Below are positions 1 through 12,456 of a stretch of DNA of 64,000 nt, piece by piece; within the stretch, counting starts at the first letter, position 1; each line of letters begins with the position of its first letter. Position numbers and translations under genes: made by a program. The notes beneath the pieces are model-generated. The model searched no databases. It worked only from the letters and a program-made list of their open reading frames with translations, and had not been told where the DNA came from. Origin of the DNA: Malurus cyaneus samueli (Eukaryota > Chordata > Aves > Passeriformes > Maluridae); contig CM019214.1 of assembly GCA_009741485.1 (NCBI GenBank), forward strand, positions 59,011,749-59,075,748. The letters run 5' to 3'.

Positions 1-3000
1 TAATATTTCTTTATACTATACAATTTTATACTAATTTTTCTTCTCATCCTGGGGGTCCTTCCACTATTGTGAGATCATAATTTAAGTCATTATAATTGTC
101 CTATTAGTTACTGAGAAACAGTGATATGGTTCAGCATGTTAAACATATTTCTCATATACCAGAATCTAAATGCAAGGCCTTATAGAATTTTATTTTCTAA
201 GACCTTGCTTTGAAAGCATTAGAAAAAAGAATACTTCACTTTGCACTTGTTGACAGCCTCTGCATAACACAGTCCTTGAACATTTGAATCATCTGTCTTT
301 CAGCTGAATGTAGATTGTCTAGAAGATTTCCTGAATTTTAAAGCTGAATAGCACACATTTGTAATGATTGAACAAGGTCAGGCTTTTTTCTTTCCCCTCC
401 CGCCTTTTTTTTTTTTTCTTATTTTTTTTTAAGGCATTTTGGAAGTTAACTTCTTTTTTTCTTCCTTTTGAAAGTTATATTGTCTTTTTTTTTCACATAT
501 GTCATAGATTCATTTTCAAAAAATATTTTTTCAGCTATCATGTTGTCTTTGAACTGCTGCAATTGAAAAAAAAAACATATCTTGCTATTTGACATTCAAG
601 TAAAATAATTGACTTCAAAATAAGGTGTTGTGTCTCTGACTTGTTATGGCTTTAGTAAAGCAACTTCACATAGTGCTGTAGTTGAGATTACTTAACTAGA
701 AGACCCCTAAGTGTAAATACTTACTAACACAATTCCAAAATGATGGGCATGTTCAGAATTAATGATAATGAAAAAAAAAAAAAAAAAAAAAAAGAAATAC
801 ATATTAAACTTTTACTTAGATTTTAATATAATACATTGCTTGCAAATTCTTAAATATTTTTAGACATCAAAGCACACAGGAGATCTAAATTTAAAGAGTC
901 TTGCAGATACTGTTGACATGCTCATTAAGAACATAAAATTGTATTGTGTTATATTTTATATCTTGTACATTGAGTGTATTTTATTATAATAAAAGTGTTT
1001 CCTCAGCACCAATGTTAATGGTTATCTGCAAAGTAACTCAGCATTCAGATGATATAGAAGAATATAAGTTAACAAACAAAATCTCCTGTATGTCCTGTAT
1101 GTAGGAAACAGACATCTGTTGGAAATATTTAAAGTGGTTTTCCGTGATGGTGTTAAAGGTATAAGTCTGTCTTTGACTTATGTTTACAATTTTGGGTTTA
1201 TGGGAATCAGAAATGTTCCAATGAGGGAGTTAAATTATGTGGAAATGTAGCAAAGCGTTTAGTTCTGCAAATTAGATAAATGTTGTGGAAAGTGCATCTC
1301 CTACCACCCTGTGGCAGTCTAGAATCACTGCATATTAGCATACCTCATTAAATATATTCAGCTTAATTCATACTTCCTTAATGAATTTACTCACCAAGCA
1401 ACAGGAAAAGAACCCAAATTAAAGATCCCTGTCCAATTAAACATGTGCACATGCAACTAATACATTGCATTAAAAGTAGTAAGACATACTGGAAACACTG
1501 CCTTTTCAGCAAGCGGTGCCATTTTTAGGAAAATGAAAATACATGGTTACATAGGCTCATCATTATTTAATTTCTAGTAATGATTGTATTGCTATAAAAG
1601 TAATAAATTCTGACTGTCACCACCTAAAAATTAGTAGGTTAGAATAACTGTCTTGTAATTTTCCAACACTGAAGTGTTAAAACAAAGTCAGTCTTCCGTT
1701 ATGAATCAATATCGATTATTTTCATTCTCCTGTATAAAGACACTGTTTTCAGATGGCTTTTAATGACATACATTTTGATTTTCAATCTATATGTCATGAT
1801 CATACAGGAAAAGTATTGCCTAGTATCATGTTTATTTTACTCCTGTAAGATATCATGCTTTAAAAACAGATGTAATGTAGAAAAATTATCATCATAATTG
1901 TTTCTATTTTCATCAAACAATCTAAATTTTAATGTCATTTAATCCAAGTTTCCAGACTTTATTTACCAGAGATTACTAATAACAGAAGTGTATAATCTCA
2001 ACAAAACATTAGACAGTCTACTTTTTTCCTGTTGTCATCAGGAATCACTGGTCAAATCAGCAATTTCAAAACTCTGCTAATAAATCCTTCAGCTATGGGA
2101 TGTAACTTCTTTTTCTCTATAAATATCTTTCATTGTCAAAAAGTGCTAGGGACATGATAGTAAATCAATCAAAAACTATTCTCAAAAGCATGCTCCTTTT
2201 TCTAGAAATGAAGTGTAGACTGTGCACGAGGCCAGTTCTGGAAAGAAATTAAATCAGCAGTTGAGAGCACAAGATATATTACCTGCATTTTATCACGCAG
2301 GAAACATTGAACCAAAATGTTGCTGTCATTTTTTCTTGAGTTACAGGCTAGCTGTTTGAATGTTTTTAGCAAATTCTGAATGCTTTGAAGAGGTTAAGTC
2401 ACACATGATAGGCAACACTATGCCTATAAGCTTAAAGAGTAGATGAAGTGTGAATTTGATATGATTACAAGACTATACTTACAGAAAGATAAGGATATTA
2501 GTAACTAAGCCATATATGAAGCTTAAAATGATCCTATTCAAATGAACAAGCTACAATAGTGTTAGAAGTGATATTTTACTTGAGTAGACTTAAGAGTTAA
2601 ACATAGATAGTGATTTTGTTTTATTGTTCTAAGAATAATACACATCATTATTATTGGATTCATACAGCAATATGTCTATATTCATTACAGACAGCATGAA
2701 TGTTCTTTTAAATCTCAAATAAATTATTTATTTTCTCAAATAAATTTGTAGTCTTTCCCTCCCTGCCCAGTTTTTTTTATATATTGATTATGGTCAAGAT
2801 TCACTTAAACATTTCTACATATAAAACAAAAATAAGATGAGAGATTCATGCAGAGATTCATGTTCATGTGGAGAGATGTCACTAATGGCTAGGCTGGCAC
2901 AAGCTGGTGGTTTGTGTGTGTCTGCATTTGTACTGCATATGGTGTGAAACTACTCATGTGTTAAACTGCTGAACAATGTGACAAATTACATTTACCATGC

Positions 3001-4035
3001 ACCTGTGGCTACCTCACCTGCTTTGTAACCACTGAACCCTGTCCACCAGGATTTATTCTAACATTCCAATTCTCAAGGCAGCTTCACACTGCATATAAAA
3101 TACCTAAAAATCCTGACAGAGCATTGCTACCACGTAGTGTTTCCCCTCTGATTTATGTTGATGTGAACTTCAGAATTGTATCTTTTAGCTAACATGAAGT
3201 ATAATAGGATGTCTATCACAGAAGGATGAATTTCAGCTTTCCAGCTCCTCAGTGGGTTGTAGGAGCATAGACTGAAATTAATGGTTGCAAAATGGATGTC
3301 TTGAGAGAATTTTTTCTTTGCCATTTTTTAAGGGGTTATATCCTTATCTTGTTCTGTTTTCTGAGGCTTCCTTTGCACTGTGTTAAGTAGTACTACAGTC
3401 TCCATGATTTTGATTTCTGGACATAGTCCTCCTGTCTTTACCATCTGCTGCCTTATCTTCACAGATATATTCATTCATTTGAGATCAGATGGAAATGAAG
3501 GAAAAGCTGCAAGAAGAATGTAAGTTTGTTCTTGGGGTTCAGAAGGACTAAGAGGGTCTCCTTTCAGTCTTTTATTTAATATCCGTAGAAACCATGATGC
3601 ATGTGAAAACTGAAATGTCACTTTTTCTTCTTTTGTGTTTCTTTTTTTTCTACTTTTTTTAGTTGTTTCACCATCAGTAAAGAACAGTTTACTAGAGCAG
3701 TCTTCATTCCATTTGACCGACAACCAATTTTCAGAGCGTTAGGAGGATTTGTGTGTTGACTAATTCTTGATTTTGATATATGTAAGAAACAATAGGTGTT
3801 TTTTAAAGGTAGCAGCTCACACATCCAAACAAACAGCTCTACCTTTCTGACTTGAATATATTCAGCCTTCCTGTCTTTGTATACTTGATAGGCCTTTGAA
3901 ACAGATACTCCTTTACAAATGCTTTAGAGGTGATGCTTCTTTCCTGTCTGCTGAAATACGTGGCACTGAGGGAATCTGAAATTCTTCCCAGAGTCTTGAT
4001 CCCTTGCCAGCTGCTCCACGCCTGCAACTTGACTT
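1..4035. other. Unique AT-rich noncoding DNA
   Basis: No recognisable exon, RNA gene or mobile element was found in this stretch. It is AT-rich with scattered short A and T runs. The only discrete item is a 23-base A run at 771-793. The few reading frames are short, start inside T- or A-rich sequence and have no recognisable domain. An old, heavily diverged repeat could be present and missed by eye. Confidence 0.6.
771..793 (+). repeat. Poly-A tract, 23 bases
   Basis: An uninterrupted run of 23 A lies in AT-rich DNA. The sequence upstream does not resemble a processed gene copy or a known retroposon, so I treat it as a simple homopolymer and not as a retroposition tail. Confidence 0.9.
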
Positions 4036-4039
4036 GTGT

Positions 4040-4472
4040 TTCATGAAGTGCTAAAGATCCTGCTCTTCAGCTGCATTAACTCCATGCTAGCATGCACTGG
4101 ACAGATGGTTTGGCTATTGCTCAGCAGGGCTTGCACAGCTCCAAGGGCTTTTCTGCCTCTCATGCCACCCCAGGTGAGGAGATTGGGGGTGCACAAGGAG
4201 CTGGGGCAGGACACAGCCTGGACAACTGACCCCAGCTGACCAAAGGGATATTCCTGGTTGCCCATGGGAAGTGGTAAATGTATCCTTTGTTTTGCTTTGC
4301 TTGTGCACACAGCTTTTGCTTTACCTAATAAACTGCCTTTATCTCAAACCATGAGTCTCACTTTTAGACATTCACATTTCTTCCTCATCCCACAAAGAGA
4401 GAAAGGGAGGGAATGTGAGAGAATGGCTAAAATGTGTGGCTGCTGACCAAGGTTAAACCACTGGAGTCATAA
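4040..4472 (+). mobile_element. ERVL-type LTR, 3' part, plus orientation
   Basis: This GC-richer block has the layout of the 3' half of a passerine ERVL-type LTR. It contains a polyadenylation signal AATAAA at 4327-4332, directly followed by ACTGCCTTTATCTCAAACCA, the usual start of the R/U5 region in these LTRs. It then has a C/T-rich stretch, a purine-rich GAGAGAAAGGGAGGG segment, and the end motif TGCTGACCAAGGTTAAACCA. Reverse-strand versions of the same end motif occur at about 18268 and at 62040 in this window. The 5' end is unclear, and the element looks truncated and old. Three short overlapping reading frames inside it are not genes. Confidence 0.75.
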
Positions 4473-6019
4473 TATTTTGATATATAACAAGTTCAGAACT
4501 GAATTACTCATTCCTATATGTTTATATGCGAAGATATATACCAGAAATCCATACTATTAAAATCATTACAGTTGAACAAATATCAGCTGTTTCTGAGATG
4601 TTTCAAAAATAAGTTATAATGAAAAACTAGGTGATTATTGTGTAGATACTTGTTCTTGATTTCTATGGTGCTTCATACCAGAGCTTTCTTTATAAGCTAA
4701 ATATTGTTTTGTGAAAAATGTATTACCTTCAAAAATGTTTTAGCTTCATTTTCAAATGGAATGTTTTGAGTGAATAACTTTCAATCTGGAAGCTCCTTGA
4801 ATGAAAAGTCTGAGAGAGGCTTTAAGAAGTCAGTGCATACTTATGATACTTGATTTTGAAAATCAGATCCATCTTTCTACACCAGAGGATGTCCCAAGCT
4901 TTATGTAAAGGGGACAGAGACACGGATGAGTCAGAAACAGTGCTCTAATCCATATAAATACATAACCAGGTTTTGCAGATGCACTGTCATGTATTCCACT
5001 CCTATCTATGTGTAGGTAGTGTCTGCTGTTTTTTCACCTTTATTCCTTTTTTAGAACGGAAGTTTCTATCCCCATACCAAGAGGACTTTCTTCTTCTGTA
5101 GACAGACGTTAGGACTAGGAGAAAAAATAAAACAAAACCAAAAAACTCACATCTGAGCTAAGTATGTGTATAATAGTATCGTAGCTATTTGTTTCTGAGG
5201 TTGCACTAGTACAAAATATATTGTAGCTTCTCAGAATGTGATAAATACAAGCAGGGAAAAACAATGTGCATAGATCCTAAAACGTCACCCTGTTACAGCT
5301 CATAAAACTGCTTGTTTACCATATGTCCCTAATTTCTTTGTTAGCATTCTGAATACCTGTTATTAATATTTTAATTCTTTTGAGGCATTAAATAGAGAAT
5401 AGGGAATTTCAGTTAACATGTGTTTGCCCAGCTTATGAATAAACTTTGCTTCTGGCTTAATGTATAGCACAAAAGAATATTTCATTGAGGTGTCAGGTGG
5501 TTAGAACAACAGTATTATACCTTGAAGGATGGAAAAAATATGTTTCCATGCAAAAACTTATTACAAGATGACTACGCTGTCCTGATTTGAACCAATTTAC
5601 TTGGTGTAACTGTTAAATCCTAACTGATTTATATTTTTTGATTGAACTTATTGGTTAACACGACACAAAATCCTTTTATCAAATAAGGCATTACAAAGTA
5701 ATAATGATCAATGCACGACTTAAAAGTCACCAAAAAAAAGGCAGTTTCAAATAGTTTTCCAGTATTTCTTTGGATTTTCTAATTATGTTAAATAACAAAA
5801 GAACCAAGATTGATATCAAATAAGAAAATGTATATTCAAACTGAATGTGAAAGAAAGTTGTAACAGAAGCAGTAGTTCAACAAAAAAGATTATGATAATT
5901 TGGGTGAGGCTTAAAGAAATTAGTTCCCTTTATATAACCAAAATGAACTAAAGGAGCCTGACCATAAATAAGAACCAGTTTCTTAATCTCTACTTTTTCA
6001 AGTAAGTCAGGGACAGAAA
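4473..6019. other. Unique AT-rich noncoding DNA
   Basis: No exon, RNA gene or repeat family was recognised here. The sequence is AT-rich and mixed in composition. Confidence 0.55.
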
Positions 6020-6300
6020 CAAGGCTATGATACAGGTGTAAGGTCCATCCGAGCAGAGCCAGAAATGGAGATGGAGTCTGAACTTGCACGGCTTCACTGA
6101 TGTAAGGACTGATGCAAGGACTGATGCCCTGGGATAACAGTGTGGGGTTCTGGACCATGGGCAGGCTGGATGGAGGCCCCGAGGTGAGCTTGGGCAGGGA
6201 ACATGAAGCCTGTGAGAATCCTCAGGGCCTGGACAAATGGAGAAGACTTTCAGGATATAGACAAGACCAAGCCTCAGTCCAGAGACAAAGTTGAAATCTA
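6020..6300. other. GC-richer island of unknown origin
   Basis: This segment is clearly richer in G and C than its flanks. It holds a perfect 12-bp tandem duplication, AAGGACTGATGC at 6104-6115 and 6116-6127. It ends about 40 bases before a 23-base T run. Reading frames of 126 and 93 codons on the minus strand and 60 on the plus strand overlap here, but none has a recognisable domain, and the 126-codon frame begins in lysines encoded by the poly-T run. The composition suggests a decayed retroelement, perhaps an LTR, but I could not match it to the other LTRs in the window. Confidence 0.35.
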
Positions 6301-6341
6301 GTTTTCTAATTGCTTTTATAAGTAGTCTCACTGCAAAGTTG

Positions 6342-6364
6342 TTTTTTTTTTTTTTTTTTTTTTT
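6342..6364. repeat. Poly-T tract, 23 bases
   Basis: An uninterrupted run of T on the plus strand. On the minus strand it is a poly-A that precedes the GC-richer island at 6020-6300. Because it comes before, not after, the island in minus-strand reading, it does not support retroposition of that island as a minus-strand transcript. Confidence 0.9.
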
Positions 6365-7877
6365 ATGCAAAATCTGGTGTCCTCTTATTCTTCTGTCTTA
6401 AAAACATCGAAGCTTATATTGTCTCAGAGGAATATAATACATTTTAGATCTTTAACAGACCCCTGATCCTAGGATGAGAAGTAGCAACAATTCAGACAAG
6501 CTGTTATGGTTGGGGTTTTCCTTTTTTAGCTTTAAACGGGTGCCTATATTTCTAAAGGTTTTTAATTTTTGTTTCTAAAAGCATTTATCTCTCTCTGTCA
6601 ATTCTATGAGAACTGTCAACACTTTACATAATCTTTTTGGATCATTCTACTGACATTCAGGCTTTCAGTTGGAAACCTAAAATAAGCAATCCAGATTTTC
6701 CTGTACTGCAGATGTTACAATTTTTGTGGGCTGCTATAAAGTTAACCAAATCACACAGAATATTCTGAAGAAGACAAACATAAAACAAAGAAGACACACA
6801 TAATCTCCTGTTTGGAATCCTGCTTCATAAGGAATTTTTCGAATGAATGATGATGGATGGTTTGAAAGCTCAAAAAAATTCCACTACTACAGCAAAATTA
6901 ATTGGTTGTATCTAGTTGTCGTAGACTAAAAATGTCATTATTGGCAAGGCCATATTCTAAGAAAAGAGTCATATTGACACTATGACCTCTTCTATGTATT
7001 CTGCTGCTATGAGTCCTACATTTCTTTACCTTATTATTCTCTCACACTTCTACAGTCAATGTTTTGAAGGATTTTGTGTTCCATTTTCTTTTAATCTCCC
7101 ACTTATGTACTATGCAAACCACCATTCTTGCTACTGGCAAGGACACTTTTACGCAATACAGCTGCTGCTTCTGCTATTGTTACAATTTGCACTGAAACCC
7201 AGCCCTGGTTTTGAGTTTTCATCAGGATCATTTACTTTGTTTCCTTCAATGCAGCCTTGTTTCTTATGTTTTCCAGCTTGTCTTTTGATCATTATGCTAT
7301 AATCGCTATTTGTGGCAGCTCAGTGGATGTACTTGTCACTTACCTCCCTATTTTGTTTCCGTCATGCTATCCATATTTGTTTTTCACAGTACCTGCATTT
7401 ACTTCTCACAGTTACAGTTGTCAAAGTCTCTTAGGCTTGCTGTTCATCAACTTTCTGGTACCTATTTTATTTATATAATTTCTTAAAATTGTTGCAGCAT
7501 CTAATTTTACAGAGGGTCTGACTAGGAGGAGGAGGGAAGAGGAGAGAATGATTTTTCTGTTGTAATATCAATTGTGCTTTCCATTCTGACATCTCAGTAA
7601 TCTTTGTCTTTTTTTCACTTATAATTGTTAAAGTTTTTTATGTCTGGTGGTATTGAAGGAGTCTACAGATTTAGAAAAAGGGTGGATAAATTAATGCTGG
7701 AAAAAATTTAAACTTATATTTTCTAAACTCTATAGTATTTAATTCCTAAACTATGTAGTAGTTGACAAGCATTACAGGAAAATTATTCCAGAGGTTTAAA
7801 TACCATTTATTAAAAAATTGGTCTGCAGTGTTGAAGGAAGCAGAATTTGAAAGCAGTATATAGATTGCAAAAAAAAA

Positions 7878-7924
7878 TAAATATATATATATATAATATA
7901 TATAATATATATATATATAAATAA
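7878..7924. repeat. TA-rich microsatellite
   Basis: Alternating TA dinucleotides with a few AA interruptions, flanked by A-rich sequence. The minus-strand reading frame through it encodes only isoleucine/tyrosine repeats and is not a gene. Confidence 0.9.
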
Positions 7925-9624
7925 AAAAGATAAACCCAAAAACTAAAAAAAAGATGGACCACAAGCTATGAGAATGCTGCAAAGCTTTACATTATGTGTG
8001 TTGTTCAAGAAGTGGGGTTTTTTTTTCAACTAAAAACTCATGGATAAACTGTACATGGATAGATATAACACCTTTCAGGACATGAAAAGGATAATCAAGT
8101 CCAAATGGCCTGGTGTCTCTCTCCCTCTCTCTGTAAACTGTATTAAGAATTCTAAAGGCTGATACTACAAGCCTGCTTCAGCTAAAAGTCAGCATCTTTC
8201 CCTGCGATCCTTAAAAAAATGAGAAAATTCAATACATCCACCTACCTGAGCTCCACATTGCATAACCCAAGGAGACTTGCTTGTGAAAAAGAAATGCATG
8301 GATTTGTGGCTCAGGAGCTCAGACTTATTTTCCAGGGATAGACTCTAACCATTGTGCCAACAATTTTCTCTTCCATCTCTTGAAACTGAGTTACATATAA
8401 GATCATTATACTTCTATTTTGTCCATAAATTACTAAAAAAGAATACTAACTATCAGTAAGGATAAGCAATGGAAACTTGTAAAAAGCAAAACAAAATGGT
8501 TTGATCTCCAAAGGATCACCTGCTCCTGCCACACCAAGAATTACTGTGTTCAAATCTGGGACTATATCACGTCAGCTGTGGCCTTGATCTTGAATTTCTC
8601 CAAGGAAGGGGATCACATCGCTTTTTTCATCATTAATTATTTTTGATGTGGTATTTTGGTGGTGATTGTTTTCCCCAAATGTTCAGTCTGAATTGCCCAA
8701 GACACATTTCTGGTACTGAGAAGAGTCAGGTTGCATAGTGGAACACCAATCTCACATCTTTAGAGAGCTTTTAATTTGCTTGCTGTCCTTCTCAGACTAA
8801 CAAAGTGTTTTAACTACATAAAACTGAATGCTTTACATTTACTTACCTAATAATCAAAAGCTTAATTTCCTGAAGTAATAAAAAATAACACAACAACTAC
8901 AATACTACTGACAAATAGATTATGTAAAGTTTTTGTAAGATAAATTCAAACTATGAGATAACAAGACCAAATATTTTTCTTCAGGTGTAAAGGTACTTTG
9001 AGGGGAGTACTTTTGTTGAGGCTTTTAAAATTTATTTATCATGAAAAGTAATGTATAAAAAAATTTAGTAGTCATGAATATTACATTTGTACAGAAGTAA
9101 AAAAGATGTGGCTAACATATGCAATATTGAAGACTACTTTGGTAAAAGCTTGCCACTGAATATATTTTTCTCTTTTAATTCACCTCATTTTCATGTTAAT
9201 GTCTTTAGAAATGTCAGTTCAGTACTTTTGCTTTTACAAACTTTTCAACAAGTAGCCATAAATAATGAATTAGTGGCAATATTGTTCTAATAACTTATTT
9301 AGGGCATAATTAATTTGCAGCTTTAGGCATATTTAAATGAGGGTCTGCTTTTAAGTTTGTAGCTTTCAACAGAGCTTGTCTTAGACTAGTAAACACAATC
9401 AGGGTGAGAAAAGGCCAAACAAAGGCGAGACAAGGAAAAAAACCTACATTTCTCATGGCCTCATTTTGAAAAGCCTAATCTGTAGGAAACATATGCTGCA
9501 AAATAAATTACCTGCAACATCTGAGCCCACACAGCAAATTCCTTCACACCTTCTTTAATTTGCTATCAACTTTATAATAGTCATCTTTGGGTTCTTCGTT
9601 GCTATTCCCCAATTCCTGCTTTTC

Positions 9625-9830
9625 ATGCAGAGGAGTTAATGGGGTTATAATTTCATAATTAAAGCAGATAATTTTAATTTCTCTGATGACTCTTTATTAT
9701 GATAATCTTGTTACGATTACGGTGTTCATTTGTTGCTGCATATGATCATTTGGCTTTTGTAGAAGCTGTCTGGGCTACCGAGCCACTAAATAATTAAGCA
9801 AAGCAGAACATTCCAACCAGCAAAGTCTTG
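9625..9830. promoter_or_regulatory. Candidate conserved noncoding element (speculative)
   Basis: This block is dense in homeodomain-type TAAT cores, including ATAATTAA at 9656-9663, TAATTTTAATT a few bases on, and AATAATTAAG near 9789. It keeps two CpGs in GTTACGATTACGG and has little simple repeat. That texture is typical of vertebrate conserved enhancers, but conservation cannot be judged from one sequence, so this is an inference only. Confidence 0.2.
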
Positions 9831-12456
9831 CTGTTAATGGAAAACCAAAGTCAGAGTTAACTCTCTGTAAACCTATTAAGGGATTCAGACAGAGAACACA
9901 CCAGATTTACTGTCAGTCATCAAATAAGAGATAAAGCTTCATTAACTGAGTATCTAATTTCACATTTAATGAAGAGCTGGCCTCCTAGATTGGATGAGAG
10001 TAGGGTTTCCTTGAACAACAAACATAAAATTAAATGCTTCTAAACTAATTAGTTAGTCCAATAGGCGGTCCAGGAAGTTAGATGATGAAAAGGAATGTCT
10101 AGTAGAGGAATAGCCCTGACTAAAATGTTGCATCAGTTGTTTTACTTGCCTTCTGCAGTATAGAATCATGTGTCTTTTGAAGGGAAATAAGTGAATTATT
10201 ATTTCATTCTCTTGTTTGCTGAGTTTGTGTACACATAGCTCTCCTTTACATTAAATCTTGTGGTCAAAGAAGGCTGAAATAGTAAATCTGGTCCACTGAA
10301 GTGTGATGACATGTCTGTGCAGTGCACACAGAGAGTGCCTTTGCAATCACTGGCAGTATAAATACTTCTGTTTGTTTAAAAGCTTTTTCAAATGAAACAT
10401 TTTGGTAATTTTTATGAAGCTGCTTTTATGTTTATAGAAGCATAAACCACAGAAAATTCAAGATTTCCAGAATAACTTTTTTTTTTATTCAAAAAGCATT
10501 TGAAACTTAACTATGTCTTGGGTATATGGGGGGCAAGAGGGAGAAGACATCACAGATGGCACAGAGGAAAAGAGACATAAATCAAGAAAATTCCATGCAA
10601 TAATAAACATTCTGGCTTTGGAAAGCTGGCCATAATTTTCAAGTCTGGTGGGAAGTAGAAATGACAAAAATACTAAGAGTGCATTTCCACATTTATAACA
10701 ACACTGATGTAATAAATGAAAACATTTCTTGAGGTTGTACATGTTCACCAAGATTTTAAATAAAATTTTACTTATATGACATTCTTAGTGAGCTCATAAT
10801 ACAAGGAAAGTTATTGCTGCTTAAAAATAAACAAGATAAACATTTTTGAAGCAAATGTAGCATTTGATATATTATGATAAATGTATACATTTAGAATAAA
10901 TTTTAGTTGCTATCATAATTTCAATGCATCAATAGCAACAAAGTTGCTTATCCATCTTCTAGTTTTATATTTACTGGATGCAGTTTTAACTTTTTGCCAA
11001 CCTCCACTTCCTATTTCAAGGGAATCAGTCTAAGGAGTTTATAAAGAAAAAATAATCACATAACCATAATTTTTGGTAAATATTATATACATTTCCCTGG
11101 AAATATTTATGTGTCAATACAAAATAGTTCATATGCAATAAAGCAACATAAACCCCTAAAACTGGAGATCACACCTTTTATCTAGTAAATGTCTTGCATA
11201 TTATTATAACAGATCATTTTGTCGTGATGTGTTTATGATCATTTTGCTGTTTCTTATGGAGTTTCTTGTATTTTAAGATCCATCAGCATTTTTCACATTC
11301 CTAACAAGGTTATCAAGTGTCAAGGTTTACTACTGTCTTGAGGACACTGTCTTTTCCTGTGTAAATCTAGCTTCTATGTGGATCTGCTATGCCTTAGCCA
11401 TAAAATAAATCTTCTAGTGATTCCACACATCAAGAACCAGAAACAAGAGCAGAAATTACAGGTTTTTTTCATTTTATGAAAAGTTACATTAGCTTCATGG
11501 TGACAACTCTGCATATGAGGATTCAATTCTGGGACAGGCAATCTCCACTCTAAGAAATACCTGATGTCAGTATCACAGGTAATAAAGACTAAATATATTT
11601 ATACTGATTGCTGATATATAACCATGCTTACATTTGGCCCATAATAAATAAAGTTTGCCCATGTAGATCCTTAATTAAAATAGAAAACACCTTCTCAAAA
11701 CTAAAGGACAGCTGAGTCCCAAATTTTACACATTATGGTCAAATTGGCACAGGTAAATCCTGTGAGTAATTGTTTATCTGAACTGGGACTATAAGAAGAT
11801 CCAGAAAGCAAACTGCCCCTACCAATGGGCTTCCCTGACTTATATGCAGAAAGAAATTGCTGATAAATAAAAACAGAATACTATCCTTTCTTAATTGTGG
11901 AACTTTCATTCTGGGGGCTGTTTAGAGGTCTCTGTGTGCACTGTAGTTCTGTTATCCCTGGTATGGCTTTCCCAAAAGCCAAAGTATAAACTGAAATCCT
12001 AATAACCCCATATTTTTTATCTTGAAACCTCTCTGGAGGTAAACAGACACAAAGGAATGGCTCAAATGTACATAGGGAAGACTGAGTTTTATCCATCAGA
12101 TTATTTTCATCTACACTAAATAATGCTTGTGAAAAATATTATCACATTTCTGACAGCTTTTATCCTTTTCACCTACCCAGTATGATTGTACCATCCAAAA
12201 CCTTGTTTCTGGCACCTGCTGCAAAACCAGCTATTGATCCTTTCTCTCCTCACTGATGGGAAAAACATCTGGGCTTCCTTGTTCCAGGGGTTTCAGGGAC
12301 CCTCTTCTGCAATCAAGTCACAGACCCTCTTCTGTAGTTGGGACACTGCAGATAAAGCAGGAGCTATTTTCCTGGTGCCAGAAATCATGAACTTCCAGGC
12401 TTCACAGCAACAAGAGTCTCTGTTTCTGTTCCCAAATATCAAACTTCGAAAAATAA

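Larger units (their letters stand above)
6365..12456. other. Unique AT-rich noncoding DNA with a TA microsatellite
   Basis: No gene was recognised. The stretch includes a TA-rich microsatellite near 7878-7924 and a candidate conserved noncoding block near 9625-9830, both listed separately. The segment from about 12190 to 12456, just upstream of the LTR, is somewhat GC-richer and repeats ACCCTCTTCTG twice about 30 bases apart, but I cannot assign it to a family. Confidence 0.55.

Noticed and set aside
771..793. Poly-A as the tail of a processed pseudogene
   Set aside because: The upstream few hundred bases show no coding or RNA-derived similarity, and no flanking target duplication was evident.
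5990..6370. 126-codon minus-strand frame
   Set aside because: It begins with lysines from the poly-T run, crosses the GC-richer island and has no recognisable domain. A second frame overlaps it in another phase.
6982..7478. Two overlapping plus-strand frames (106 and 73 codons) with hydrophobic, cysteine-containing peptides
   Set aside because: They overlap in different phases, have no domain or conserved motif, and pyrimidine-rich DNA readily produces such peptides. No splice or promoter context supports them.
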